64,000 nt of DNA from Mya arenaria (GCF_026914265.1 NC_069134.1:12753758-12817757); one strand, 5' to 3'. Counted from the first letter of the stretch, positions 12,239 to 26,309 are shown. The notes: generated by a model from the sequence alone, not told the origin. Numbers and translations are program-made.

Positions 12239-14147
12239 ATTTAGACAAGTATTACACTTATTGCGCATACAGATAAATGATTTCTCAGAACTCTAGAATT
12301 GATAGCTTCTTTCGAACGCCTGCTAGTGGATATAATTATGCGTGCAATTGGTCGAAATGAAAGATAGGTCAGTTATTTGGGTAATTTTCATTATTTTACG
12401 TCATGCAGGCAACATATCCGAACTAGGGATTCCACCTTAAATTTAACAAAGAATCTACTTGCAAAGTAATGTCGAAGTTTTCAAACGAATATTGATGAAA
12501 TGGCAAAAATCAATATAATTTGCATGCTAAAATTAAAAAAGCGACAGAACTGATAAACAATATAAATATGTCGAGTGTTCAACTTAAACTTTACTGACCT
12601 TAAATGTTTACAATTAAACAAGAACGGCACTAGATATGTCCGGTGTTATATATATTCATGAATTTATTAAAGGTCTCATCCACATATATTCAATTCAGTT
12701 AAAACATAATATGTACATAACAGGATATGCCGCCATTCTATTATAGAATTCATGAGACTATAATACAATGTACTTTAACATATCATTTCAGAGTGTGCAA
12801 ACTGCTGCAAACATCACATTTAAATACATAATATATCATTGCATATTAAGACATAACAATATACTAAAAAGTAGGTTGAGTCGGTTAATCGTGACACCAG
12901 ATGTCTAAGAGAAGTCTTAAAGAGAAAGGAAAATAAAATGTACAGCTGTATGTTTGGTGCCTTAAACAAATGGTATTTAGATTCGCACTACGTTAAACCG
13001 CGTACCACCATACGTTAAATTTTGTTACTCCGACGCACTAACTTTTTAATATGTCATGTCAAAGAGTAGATCATACGATACCTGATTTTGAATTATGACA
13101 CAGGTACGTCTTCCTTAATGTGATTGGGTCAAATTGCAACAGACGAAGCACACCCCAGTGTAACCGAAACACCGTCGGTGCTGGATGTGAATACATATAC
13201 AGTTCGTTCAAATAAATATCCACATTGATGCAAATCCCTTACATTGAAGGTGGATGGATAGGGGTGGGGAAGTATATCATTGCAAATTGACTGGCTTATG
13301 TTGTTTGACTGAATGTTTGCCACTTGTATTTTTTTCGGCTAGTTTGCGTATTCGAATATTTTTTGAGGCAAAGGTTATTGTATAATATGAATAACATTCG
13401 CAACTCCTCGGCAATTTTTATCGATAAAAATGGCCCGAATGATATAAATATTATATTGATAAATCAATAACCAATTTGGCTAACTTTGACCAAAGCAATT
13501 AACAAAGAAGTTATATATACCATTGGCCGCAGGAAGCTTTAAAATGGTTATTTCATTGTTATTTTTCAAAGATTTCCTACCGGATGGGACACCCTCCCGT
13601 CCCCCTAAATAGAACATACTGAGTCCAAACCATTAGAAGACGACTCATGGCAACGAGTGAACTGATCAAAATTGTTGAACAGGTGCGTGCCTTTGACCCC
13701 TTGAATTTTTCCCTTTTTCTAAAATGTTGCCTGATGTGTATTGTGATTAATTAAATCAGTTAAGTTAGGCATTTGATTTCCCAAATGTAAATATTTTTTT
13801 CGCGAGCGTTATATACCGTAAGGGAAGTCAGCGATGCAATCCGGTTTTTTTACATGAATGCAACAAAGAAATAGTTACATGTAACCTTAAATGACTCAGG
13901 CAAAGGGAAGCAACTTTAAGATCATCCGATTCCGGATAAGGAAGTGACGTCCAGATTTACAATTGATCATCGCAGATTAAGAAGTCTTGTCATTTAACCT
14001 TATATTTGTAGTCGTTTTAGGTTTATGTGTTTATATTATCATTATGGTATTGTTGAAGAAGACTTCCCATCAAAAGATTCAATGAAAATTACGAAATAAG
14101 TGTCGTTCAAGTGTGTCCGCCATTTTTTGCTGACATTTTTAAATAGA
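12239..14147. other. Rab10 upstream region
   Basis: No motif-bearing frame. The Rab10 promoter and 5' UTR should lie in the last few hundred bases; no TATA box or CpG cluster stands out. Confidence 0.5.
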
Positions 14148-17100
14148 ATGGCGAAAAAGACATATGATTTACTATTTAAGCTGCTTCTTATTGGCGATTC
14201 TGGAGTAGGCAAAACGTGTTTACTGTTCCGATTCTCTGATGATGCGTTTAACACCACATTTATTTCCACCATAGGTAAGTGTCACTTGCCCCACCCACTT
14301 CTGGAACATTATATATTTTGACATTTTTTTATGGAAAAAAGACATTATCTAGGTTAGGTATAAAAGACTGGCCGGACCGGACCAAATCCGGACCAACTGA
14401 AATCTCCGAACTGCTACGGAAATCGTTCGGAAGTTTACCTAATTTGCGGACCAAATTAAAAAACGCATTGCTATGTTTCATAGATATTTTATTTATTAAT
14501 TAATATATTTTATTATGTCAGGTTACAATAATAATAATAATAAAAATTATAAAAACAAAAATTAACAGCTTATTACAAATTTTTAAATACATACATAAGT
14601 TAATTTAATCTTAGAAAATGATTCCGTGTGAACAAAATACTCACATACATACATACAAGCGCACATACAGACACACAGACAGACATACATACAGACGCAC
14701 AAACAGACAGATGTACATACATACAGACAGACATTCATACATACGCACCGACAGCCGCACAGACAGACATACATACGGACGCACATACAGACGCACAGAC
14801 AGACATACATACAGATGCACGTACAGCCGCAGATACAGATGGACATACAGGTGCACAAACAGGGGCACAGAAAAACATAATAAAATATAATTTTAATAAC
14901 TAAAATATCTATAAAACATAGCAATGCGTATTTTAATTTTGTCCGGTCCGGCCAGTCTTTTATACCTACACAAAATTAGGAAAATTCCTAACGAATTCCG
15001 CAACAGTTCGAAGATTTCTGTTGGTCCGGTCCGGCCAGTCTTTTATACCCAACCATCTAAGGAGTCATTTCTATTTGATTATATTATCAAATCTTAATCT
15101 AGTTTTCTTTTACTTTCCTTACATTTTCTTGGTTTATTTGGTTGTAAGCTTGCTTTTTTTTACTTTTTTTGTCTAATGACTGGACAGGGTAGCTCCACAT
15201 TTTGAAAGGTTTTCCCTGATTGATTCAGTAGACACCGATAAGAGTTTTAAGTAGAACAACAAAAATTTCTACTGATATTGAGATTTAAGGCAATAATCAT
15301 AATGAATTCAAGTAATCTTTTTTGTCCTTTTTAGTCTTACAATACCTGTTGATAAACAACATGTGTATTGTACGTAATATTGTTAAATGTATCCCTGCAT
15401 TCAATAATGTATAACAATGGCCCCCAGTGTGGAAAATCTATCATTGGTATCAGCTTCATACCCAATGATAACATCAGTTTTAAAAAACTCAAGTTGGCAA
15501 ACATCAGTAATAAAATTAGCACAAGCCTGCAAGACTGCGGTGGAAAATTGCTCTTCAGACTCTCGAATTGTATAATTATGAAGCATTGTTGTGAAAAAAA
15601 TCCAGGATATATGCATATTTTTATTTTATATAGGGCAACCTTTCATAATATTGAAAGACTGAGAGTGGAACTACTATGTGTTAGTAAATCTTCTCTTGTA
15701 GTCAAATGACACTGAATAGCGTTGATGTTTGTGAAATGCTCATAAGGAGAGCAACTAGGCTATGTCAAAAGTAAAGGAAATAGCCTCAAATAGGTATATT
15801 AAATATATTAAATTCCCTCTCCAATGCAAAGGTTCTTTATGCAATATTACAGTTTTACATGTGTATGTTTGTATCCTTCACGTACAGTTTGTTTATGTGT
15901 CTTTGCAGGTATTGACTTTAAAATAAAGACTGTAGACCTTGGTGGAAAGAAAATAAAGCTGCAGATATGGTACATTTACATGTGACTTTTTTGATTATTG
16001 TAACTAGACTGCTATACTTAATGCAGGATCAGTCATTAAAGTAATTTGATAGGTTATCATGCTTTGGAAAATTTGATTATATTATAATATAATTATGTGA
16101 ACATTGTCAGAGTGTTGGTACTGTATCTTAAATGCTAAAACGAAATACACTCGCTTTGTTACTGTTGTTTTGTACAGATCTGTCCGTTTTAATTTGTCTG
16201 CTTTATCGGCTTTATCCTTGGATTAGGTTTACTAAATATTGTTAAAGCATGTTATTCTCAAAATTCTTACTACACATGTGGCCAACAACAATAGGCACAC
16301 ATGTAGTGAGACAATAGTTAAAATTCAAACAAACACTGGCATGCGAAGCACTGGTTTTTGTGTTGACAAGTTTGGTGTACATTACAGGGATACTGCTGGC
16401 CAGGAGCGTTTCCACACAATCACAACCTCCTACTACCGGGGCGCCATGGGCATCATGCTCGTGTACGACATCACCAATGCACGTACCTTCGAGAATATCT
16501 CCAAGTGGTTACGCAACATTGATGAGGTGAAGCACTGTTATATCTCGTTAAGAGTTGTTCTGATACACGCACATTTTAATTAAAATTTTCATTTACAAGC
16601 CTAAATACTACATGTTATGGTAAGATTATAATCTTCAAGTCAGACATGACAGAAATAACCAAAACTCAGATTTTAAACTACAATCCTAGGCTATCTGCAA
16701 ATTTTGGTCTTTATACTTACCTCTTGTGACATGTGGAGATAAAAAATTCTTTATATATTTTATACTACCGTATTACAAACATGAATTTGCAGCCGTCTGT
16801 GGCTTCTAAACTTTATAACAACATGTACTGGTCCAGTAAGACCACATGTGAATGTATATTTTTCATGAAACGGATCAGCCATTGTCTGCCAATATATTGT
16901 CAAGCTAAAAACCACTAAAGCAGATATTCAGCCTGGAACTGAGTTACATAACATAAAAAAGCTTGTAATACAATTACATATTAGGAATACTTGCTAATAT
17001 TAATAAAAAACTTAATGTCTTAAAATTCTAGTTATTTTAGCCATTAAAAGTTAGAATAACTAAGTAGGGAATTTTACCTGCAACACTAGTGTGTAAACCC

Positions 17101-18999
17101 TTTTTAAATAACATTTGATAAAGCGCAATATTAGTATTACTAATTAAGATTTCTATTCTGATGATAATTAAATCAGTTTGTGTTCCTTTTATTTCTAAAA
17201 GGCTTATGAATAATATACATGCCAATTAGCGTACAAGCACTGGTGAACATGTATGGATTTGATTTTTTGCAGCATGCGAATGAGGATGTGGAGAAGATGA
17301 TTCTAGGGAACAAATGTGATATGGAAGATAAACGCCAAATCTCAAAGGAACGTGGGGAGGGGGTGCGTATTTGTCTAACTTTTTGTTTATAGTTACGGTA
17401 TATTACCAACCTTATACAGGTAGAGAAACAGGTTTAGGGATCACTAAGTATTTTCATTATTGAATCATTATACTGGTATGAAGCAGTATTATGATCTAAG
17501 TTGTACATGATCATGAATATCATTTCTTTTCATCTGACCATCCGGGAGGGATAACTTCTAACTTTTAAAAACCTGTGGACCGATCCTTATTTATATATAT
17601 TGTTATGATGTGACTTTTGTTTTCGAAATGTGTAAACTGTTTTCTTTTTATATGCACTTATGTACAATTTTTATTATGTACCAATCAGAAATCCACACGC
17701 AATACATATTGCAAAATATGTTAGACTGTATTTCACTCTGCTGACGTCACATCATAACAAGTATCCTGATTGCGCATTTATTGTGACATTATAAAACAAA
17801 ATAGTGCATCATTAAAATGAAGTCCATTATGAAATAATGTGTATTTTAAGTGAGTTAAACCAGTAGTTTATGTATTATAAGAGTTTCATAGTACTGTGTT
17901 TTGATACAAACTGTCATAATGGACTCCTGTTGATTTTTGCAGATTTTGATTTCACTTGGGTTGCACCTCATAAAATATGAATATATGAAAATCCACTCGA
18001 GTCAAACACAACCCCCAGGATCAAAACACAGTACAAATAAGTTATAACCATTTTATATCAATCAGATCATAAAGGTCAAAGCATTTGATTTAAACATAAA
18101 TAAGTTTTAGAGCTCAGTTGTTAAGCTGTTTTTTACTGTCTTTGTTTTTATTCTTATCTTATGTATACTGTCTTCTGAAAGACTCTTTACAGACTCCAAT
18201 TTTTCCTTTGGATCTGTGTGAAGCTCTCTACTTGCATTTTGTAGAAATGAAGTTATTCACATTTTCTGAGGCCTTACATGTAGAAAAATCATTGACAGAT
18301 AAAACATGTACTTGGGTGTGGAGAAACTTGTGGAGTTGATTGTATCAACATAATTTTGCTTGCTATTTCAGATTGCAAGGGAGCATGGAATTCCATTCTT
18401 AGAAACCAGTGCAAAAGCTAATATTAATGTAGAAAAAGCTTTCATGGACTTAGCACAAGCCATATTGAATAAGGTATGCATTTGATTTATATTTAGACCT
18501 AGTATTGATTAAATAATAAGGTGCCTGGTTTTTCTGTCACTCTTTCACATGGAGAAGTCATGAATTGTTTACCTACATGTATTCATCATTATCAGCTGTT
18601 TGGACAGTAATAAACATGATCACATCATGCATTGAGATCATGTTTAAAAATAGACTTGGTTGATATGTTTTAGATGTATGATTTCATGACACATATTCAT
18701 TTAAATCATCATATTAAACACAATCAAGCATGGCATGCTGACAATTTGGCTGTGTGGCTGTATACTGAGTATCTGTTCAATGAAGTTTGTCAAATGTGTC
18801 CTACCTTGGTTCGACACTAACTCCAATTTCCCAGGGATCCTTACAAATTTTCATTAACTTTTGCACATGTTATGCTAATTTCATGCTTATAAACTACTTG
18901 ACTTTTTCCTCACAGACACCAGGAAGAGATTCACAGCAGGGCGGAGGTGGTGTAGACGTCCATAGGGGTCAAGACAGTGGCCAGAAGAAGTGCTGTTAA
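14148..18999 (+). CDS. Rab10: Rab10 small GTPase, six coding exons, 200 aa
   Basis: Exons 14148-14274, 15909-15969, 16388-16526, 17273-17362, 18372-18473 and 18916-18999 join in frame with GT-AG introns and give exactly 200 residues, the length of vertebrate RAB10. Visible motifs are the P-loop GDSGVGKT (16-23), a Rab8/10/13-type effector loop ([12 protein letters not shown]), WDTAGQE (63-69), GNKCD (121-125), ETSAK (150-154) and a C-terminal CC pair (199-200) for geranylgeranylation. The N-terminal [20 protein letters not shown] is the Rab10 signature. Known role: Rab10 cycles between GTP and GDP forms and drives exocytic and polarised membrane traffic, ER dynamics and endosome recycling at the cytosolic face of membranes. 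The ATG lies in AGAATGG context. Residues 137-139 read GEG, where vertebrates have GEQ, at the end of exon 4. Introns 1 and 4 carry inverted-repeat elements. The hypervariable tail is glycine rich and lineage specific. Confidence 0.97.
14346..15060. mobile_element. Foldback element in Rab10 intron 1 with microsatellite core
   Basis: The left arm (14346-about 14510) and right arm (about 14900-15060) are inverted copies sharing GTATAAAAGACTGGCCGGAC and ACGCATTGCTATGTTT. The GTATAAAAGACTGGCC block occurs a second time inside the right arm. Between the arms lies a CAGACATA-type microsatellite (14640-14860). No coding capacity was seen. Confidence 0.85.
14640..14860 (+). repeat. Imperfect CATA/CAGA microsatellite
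   Basis: Runs of CATACATACAGACAGACA with CGCACA interruptions give spurious open frames on both strands. It forms the core of the foldback element. Confidence 0.9.
17600..18034. repeat. Three chained inverted repeats in Rab10 intron 4
   Basis: Perfect 15-bp arms TTGTTATGATGTGAC pair at 17600-17614 and 17746-17760. Perfect 12-bp arms AGTCCATTATGA pair at 17821-17832 and 17914-17925. Perfect 15-bp arms GTACTGTGTTTTGAT pair at 17891-17905 and 18020-18034. The second and third overlap. They are probably MITE-like remnants. Confidence 0.75.
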
Positions 19000-19256
19000 C
19001 TCTCACTGTGTCCGAGCTGTTTTTACTTCACCCCCTTTCCACATATACTGGTCACTGGTGCTTGAATATATGGTGTAGTACGGTCAGGCAGTCTGTAGTA
19101 TGGCAGCCAAACATATGGGAACAAAAAAACACACTTAGTTCTGCACAGAAAAAAAGAGATTTGACATTGATATACATGTTGGGGCTATCTTATCAATGAT
19201 TTAATCAATGTTTCACTAAACACACAAGATCAAGAATATCAAATGATGAAATGGTA

Positions 19257-20110
19257 CAGTGGAAACTCACTAAACCGGACATGGTCCGGACTGGGCAAAA
19301 TTTTCCGGTTTAGTGAGGGGCAAAATTTTCCGGTTTAGTGAGGATTCCGGTTAAGTGAGGATCTGATGTACGGAGTAAGTTGACTCAAAATATTAACTGA
19401 GTTAACCTTTAGAGGGAAGTTGAAAACTGGAATAAAATGAAAAGGGACAGTTCAATTCTTCGACGTCAAGACGGAGGTTGAGACATGATTAAAGCACATG
19501 CAAAAGTGATAAACATAATTAATTATTTCTGCGTCTTTATAATCATCTTTTTAAAGTCTTAAAATAAAACAACTCGCGTAATTTAATGCTTGTTAAGTAT
19601 GTTTGATAGTTTAATTAACGCACCGCTCTGATTTGATTCAATCATAGAAGTCTTTAGATAAAACAACCCTCCAAAATGATCACTTAATAACCGTTTCTAG
19701 TTCTTTATTTTCTGCAAAAACAAATTAATGTTTTAATCAATTTTCTTTTCACTAGTTTGATTATCACGCGCCAGTCAATCCTAAGCGCAATCATCATTAT
19801 CGATTATCGAGTTAACACAACATCACAGGTGCAATATTTAAAGACGAAACAAAGTGACACGCGATTTGCTAATTTTTAATACACAATATCATTTTGACAT
19901 GTTTGAACAAATATAAGTCCGGTTTTGGGAGATAAAATTACGTTACAAATTTTCTCGATTTTTTGTCCGGTATCCGGAATTCTGGGGTTCCGGTTTTGTA
20001 GGGATTTTTTTACATTGAAAATAGAAGGGGAAAACCGGGACTCTGAAAAAAAACCCTGGTATCCCGAGGATTCCGGTTTTGTGGAGATCCGGTTTAGTGA
20101 GTTTCCACTG
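19257..20110. mobile_element. TA-flanked MITE, 854 bp
   Basis: A perfect 23-bp terminal inverted repeat begins CAGTGGAAACTCACTAAACC, flanked by TA at 19255-19256 and 20111-20112. The subterminal motif TTCCGGTTTAGTGAGG is repeated near the left end and in inverted form near the right. The TA target and CAGT ends fit a pogo/Tc1-type non-autonomous element. No transposase was seen. It may lie in the Rab10 3' UTR. Confidence 0.9.
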
Positions 20111-20112
20111 TA

Positions 20113-23100
20113 TTAGCACACATTTAATTGAAAGTTTTACTGGCAAAATAAAATGATCAATTTTTTAGCCTTAATTCTAAGATTCTGTTTTGAAAAATAT
20201 ATTGTTACAGCTCAAAGATGCTGATTGGAAGAAGTGGTTGAACAATATGCTTGTTTATAAGAGTGTCCCAACGTGTGATGTTATATGTGAATATAAATGT
20301 TGTAAATCAGGATAGAAGTGAAATTTGCTTTTGTTAAGAGTTTTATTTAAAAATTAGTTTACAGCAAAGCTATTGTGAAATTAAAATGACAAATGATTTT
20401 AGTTGGTCATCTTCCCAATACAATACAATGGTGGTTTGTGGAAAATTATGCGTATTCAATTTTTTTATTTCACATGAAAAAGTTTAGCGGATTAGAAAAA
20501 CAGTAAATTTGAGCTTTTAACTTTTGCTTTCTATATAGTTATTTGAACCTTAAAAGGTTGTGGAAAAGTAGATATTTGTCCGCTTCAAGTAACAGCTTAA
20601 CTAGAACATTTGTTCAGTTTTACTTTATATATAGTATGGTATTGTCTCTTAAATGATAATGACACACATTTTGGTGTACTTTCAGCTTTGAATTATTTAT
20701 TGAAAAGAGATTTTATGTAAACTACTCAAAGCTAATTGAATTGAGTACTGTAACCTGCGTTGTTTGGTACTGGCACTATAGTTCAACTATAGTTTACCAC
20801 TTATATAAGCCGTTTTATGCTAATTCTATTTCTTAGCTGATGTTTTTAAGTCCACATGTTTAATGGCAAACTGTGCAGTTGAATAATTAATTTAGAAAAT
20901 GATGTCATAGAACTTGTCAAATTCATGATTTGTTTTTGATACATGTATTAAATTTTATAAAATGTATCTCACTGAGGCTAACAACATATTTGACATTGGC
21001 TTGCTGACTGAAGTGGCTTTTTTATCATAAATGTGTAGCTTTATTACTTACTTAACATGTTTTGAAAGCTTTATTGGAAATACTAAATATCCAAGGCAAC
21101 AATATTTAGGCTTGGTAATATGCTCATTTGGAAAGTTAAATTTTGATACGCCCGACATAAGATGGAATGAATTTTGAAATCACCTGCTGGCGACGTTCTA
21201 TAACCATTTGGCTCTTGAATTGCTTAAATTTCTCAAACTTTTATTTTGTCCATGCTGCAAATCGAGAATCTTTTGTCTGATTATCACCAGACTTGGACAA
21301 TATGTGTATAGACAAAATATCTCTTCTAGCTTTGTAAATCAGCAATGTTGCCCTAGTCATTAAGAGTTATGGCCCTTGAATATCTTTCCAAGGTTTGGTC
21401 ATTAGCCATGTTGCCCCAGTCATTAAGAGTTATGGTCCTTGAATTGCTCTAAGTACACAAACTAGAAAAAGAAATCATAATTTGAATGGGTGTTTGCTAC
21501 TCTTGGTTTAGATTTTTTTTATAAAGACCTGGTACCATGTGAGTGACTGTTCAGGTTGCAATTAGCACTAGTGATCAGATGTGATGTGTTCAAAACCAAT
21601 GGTCTACCTTGAATTGTCATAACTAGAATAATAATAGTCACTGAAATAACAATTTTTCTGATATGTAATCATTCACAGATTTTTTATTGATATATTGCTA
21701 TTTACTGTAATTGAATTTTATTCTTAAGTTTTTGAGCTAAGAATGAATCAATAAAATACTCAAGTCTTAAGTTTACACAGATGTCTTGTATACCATTGTC
21801 CAATGTCCTATCTCATTCATGCTGTAAATATTCATATTCCAAATATGGTTGCTGTCTGCAGAGTTCCTATGATGCCAGTATAGAGACAATTTCTGCTGTG
21901 GTCCGTATGGATTTTGTTTGGTGACTGTATCTTTTATTGTTGCTTAATGTCACTTTCTAAGAAAGCAGGCTTTTATTTGTTTTCTCATGTCACATTAACT
22001 TGATCTGTCTTGTAATGGATTCATCCAATTGATAATATGGCGTAACAAAAAAATGTTTTGTTTCCGTTTTCCCGACCGACCATAGTTTTTTTGCCAGCTG
22101 ACAAAATAATTCTGACGTCTACTTTTTTCTCCTTTTGGAATACGTTTTTGGTAGATGCGTAAATGTATCCAGACCAAATCACAATGGCTTTAAGTGTAAA
22201 AATGATATAAGAAACAACTCACTAAAGAAAACCAATATCCTAACCTAACCTTTATTTGTTGGCCGTGAAATCGGAAAGAAAATCGGAAAGAATGATATTT
22301 TTTTTACGCGGAAAGAATGATATTTTTTTACGCGGTATTAACTTAAAAGATTTCCAATGATACATTCTTCATTTCAATTTCAGACATTTAATTTTTCTTT
22401 TCTTGTTAAGCCTAGGTAATAGTTCTATTCACAATACTAGGATTTTCCACACACAGATATGTCAGGATATTTTCAAACTATCTTTTAAACTTTAATTTTC
22501 CTCAATCAAGTGTTGTGTTTTTCGACTGACCCATTCTCAATCCAAAAAACAATACTTTATTATGTGTTTTTTAAATTCTTAACAAGTACAGTCTTATTCT
22601 CTTTAAACCCAGGATCTTAAGAAGGGTTAACTTTGTTTAAAATATACTGTGGTCAACTCAAAATGTTTGGTGTTCTGTCGCTTTTTCACAATTTTAAGTG
22701 CCCAGGCTCCATTTACAAAAACATGGAAAACCCCATTTATCATGACAAACCACTGTGAACCGAATGATTTCTAGGTCATACCTGTAAATTTGAAATGAAC
22801 TCATTCATTATTTAAACTACTTGCTACATCTAATGTAAGTGATTTAACCACTACCGGGTAAATATTATTCTCACGTTTTAAAAGATGGTTTTAAATACCA
22901 AAATACTGGTACCAAAACACGTTATTCAACTGAAAGTAATATATGTATTCTTGATGTCCATACTCTGTATTATAATGCATTATGTATAATTTAGTATTTA
23001 TGTCATATATTTTTATTTTCTTTAATGGTACTTAATACCCCTATTCTTTGCTGACATGATTTTGTGCAATGACCAGTACAAATAGTTGAATATGGAACAT

Positions 23101-23152
23101 TCGCCTTCAAGTTTTATATGCAGTCAGTGAAGTTTGCATAGCCCTTGTTAGG
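20113..23152. other. No gene seen; dispersed repeat at 21240-21450
   Basis: AT-rich Rab10 downstream region. GGAAAGAATGATATTTTTTT and ACGCGG are repeated locally at about 22275-22335. Confidence 0.55.
21240..21450 (+). repeat. Dispersed repeat with internal duplication
   Basis: ATGTTGCCCYAGTCATTAAG followed by AGTTATGGYCCTTGAAT occurs twice (about 21343 and 21408). This is typical of short molluscan interspersed repeats. Confidence 0.6.
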
Positions 23153-23499
23153 TTCAAATAACTAATACCTGTATTAAAAGTAAGTTTCAGTAACCAATAC
23201 CTGTATAAAAAGCAAGTTTCAATAACCAATACCTGTATTAAAAGTAAGTTTCAATAACCAATACCTGTATAAAAAGTAAGTTTCAGTAACCAATACCCAT
23301 ATTAAAAGTAAGTTTCAATAACCAATACCTGTATAAAAAGTAAGTTTCAATAACCAATACCTGTATTAAAAGTAAGTTTCAATAACCAATACCCATATTA
23401 AAAGTAAGTTTCAATAACCAATACCTGTATTAAAAGTAAGTTTCAATAACCAATACCCATATTAAAAGTAAGTTTCAATAACCAATACCTGTATTAAAG
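23153..23499 (+). repeat. 32-bp minisatellite, about 11 copies
   Basis: The unit reads ACCAATACCTGTATTAAAAG then TAAGTTTCAATA. Two variant types (CTGTAT and CCATAT; TATTAAAAG and TATAAAAAG) alternate irregularly. It lies about 4 kb downstream of Rab10. Confidence 0.95.
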
Positions 23500-26309
23500 A
23501 ATAAAACTTAATGTAGTCCTGTATTCATACATTATATAAGTTTCTTTGCTACCATGTGTTAATAATTATTTTAGTTGACATTTTCATTTCTATAATATTT
23601 GATTTTATCTCCGGTCTTGGGTAAAGGCCAAAGCAAGTGAATTTAACACAACATTCATTGCTATAGTTACTCTGTAATTACTGTTATACTGGGCTGGATT
23701 TGATACCAAGGCAACATTTCATACTGAGTATTTCCTAACTTATTTTTTTGTGTGTGCAAAAATGAGTTTGGAAACATGCAGTGCTCATAAGACAAGACCA
23801 ACAAGATGTCGACGCGTTTTTACTTATGTTCACAATACAATAGAACACTTTTTTCGGAACCAATTTCGCCTTGTTATTGTTCATTGTGTGTTAATATGAT
23901 AAGTTGCATGTTTATCTAATAATTGTAAGATGTAAATCATCAATTTAGTCAAATAAAATATACAGACAAATAAGATGCGTTCTCTTCATATTCTACAGCT
24001 CTGGGCTGGTATTCATTCAGCATTTAAAATTTCTCAACTTCTGTCGATTTCCTTAAATTTTCATTGTCAAATTTAAAAATGGATACACTTTTTCTTACAA
24101 TAAAAGGTATTTCGTTAAATTAATGAAAAAGCTACTATTTTAGAAATTATTTGTATCTTATGACCAGTGAAAGTTCTGATATTATTAAAATGACTTAACA
24201 TACGAACTGACTTACGATGTTTCATGAATATCGCTCCTGGCACCGAAGAGCTAATGAAGATGAACTTTGGTAGAAATGTCCTTGACATTAACCCAAAGGT
24301 GTGCCTTGAGATGTGTAAAACGTCAAAATTAATATAAATAATAACACGGCTTGGAAACTCTTAAGATACATGAATGGTTTGGAATAGTGTACGAATTCCC
24401 GACCGCTTAAAAAAGAAAAAAGCACGCGTAGCAATTGGAGTGTACGACTAGGGTCCATTGTCTTGGAAATCCCAGACAAATTGCATTGGGAATATACGCC
24501 AAGACCACAACATTGGAATGTCAACAAACTTCAATATCAATACTACCAACACAAAGGCACATCATACAGCCCTTCTTGCTAAATTATCATCTGATATACC
24601 ATGACGCGAAATATAAAGCCATCGACCCCAAGCATACATTCATTATATAATTGTTTACCCCTCGGGTTCTGTATAGGAGATGCGTATGTCCCTGCGCATC
24701 CTGTCGCACCACTGAAAAATCTGTCGATTGTTGCTCCAAATGTTTTGTACATACAAACACATGAACCTTCATAGGTTTGCCAGCATTGTAAATTGTGCGT
24801 AAGGGCATTGACTTCGTAAAATTTGGTCTGAACAAAATAATTATTGTCTCTCATGTAGGTCCAAAAGTATTGCACCTACGCACATAAAACTTAAAAGAAA
24901 AGCTGGTCAGCGTGAGATTTTTGTGACATCTCCCTCGGTCTTCAATTATTTTTAATCTTGGCTAAGTTAGAAACGTCTGATTTATTTTTCCTCTCCTTTC
25001 TGAAAAATGTCGCATGTTACTCCAAAAGAATTGCAAGAAATGTCAATGAGCATAGGAAATTGTACCTCTGTGATTACTGTGACATTTCATTTGGTCTCAC
25101 AATACATACGAAACTTTGGTCTGAACAAGCTTCAGGCTGATAGACCGATGGCAGATGTATAACACACACGCTCATAACATAAAGTATATAACATATAACA
25201 TGCCCTATGCTAAGGCGACGTCTTGGGTTATTCATCACTTACATGTAAGCTCTGGTAGGATTTGATTCCAAACAAACCTCTATTTTCTGTGTATTTTAGG
25301 CCAAATCAGACATATATTTTGAATCAAATGACTTCAAGATGGAGATGAAAAAGGCTGTACTGTCTTTGACAAGGTTTACAAGTATAAAGTATTAAGTGAA
25401 ATCAAAACAAGAATAAAACCGTTTTTATTGAAATCATTAAATACGTCAGATTGAACGTTTTGACAACTTTGAAACGAGCCAATTTTTGCGAAAATCCCTG
25501 ACATTCAGTTCTACAAGACTGCTGACAAAATAGATCGCTGATTTTAATATTTAAGTTCATAAATTATTAAGGTGTTCTCCTCTCACCCAAGAGGTTGGGG
25601 GTTCGATTCCTAACAGTGGTACCTTATCACGGCTTCTCTTAAAGGACACGGTACTGGTTTCTGCACAGAAAAGGGCATTGAGAGTGATTCATATCAGCTT
25701 TCAGCTACCTTCACAATCCAGCTTTAATAAAGAAATAAGTACAAAAACAAACCCAGGACGTTTGCGTGATATGTCATTCACAAAACATGTTGATGTTTGA
25801 GTCGCGGTCAGTCACAATTTTGTTTGTATATGGCTTATCATCATTTGGAAGGATATTCATTGAATACTTGTAGTCGAATTTCCGAACTTTCGTGTCTATT
25901 GCCAGTTTATGTGATGTTTTCATTCGATAGTGTTTAGTCTCAAGTAATCTTCCATTTTTTACTTTTCAGTGAAGCTGTACAATATACCTTTCTCTTCAAC
26001 AAAATCATCAATGCTCATCCAATCTTCAAGAAACTCAGTCAGAATATTTCTCCGGATGTTATTCAGTACCATTGTGAATATGGGTCATCTCGGGTCACTA
26101 GGTCAAGGCAATGTTGCTTTAGTATAATCATTAGGACCGTGAATATGGGTGATCTCACGTCAAAAACTAGGTAGGACCAGTGTCAGTCTTGGTCTGCAGC
26201 ATAATGACCTTTTACTGTATTATGTATTAAACATACATCTGAAAAAACGCATGTGGTACGTTAAGAATACGTAGTATTTAAACTAATACATTTTTAACAA
26301 GGTTTTCAC
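23500..26309. other. No gene seen; SINE fragment inside
   Basis: Short frames at 24288-24875 overlap on both strands and have no recognisable domain. Confidence 0.55.
25570..25740 (+). mobile_element. tRNA-derived SINE fragment, second family
   Basis: It has a B box GGTTCGATTCC at 25600-25610, then CGGCTTCTCTTAAAGGACAC and GGTACTGGTTTCTGC. The A box is missing, so it is 5' truncated. The same head and body occur on the minus strand at about 61930-62058. Confidence 0.7.

Noticed and set aside
14583..14924. Cys/Val-rich and Thr/His-rich frames on both strands
   Set aside because: Artefacts of the CATA/CAGA microsatellite.
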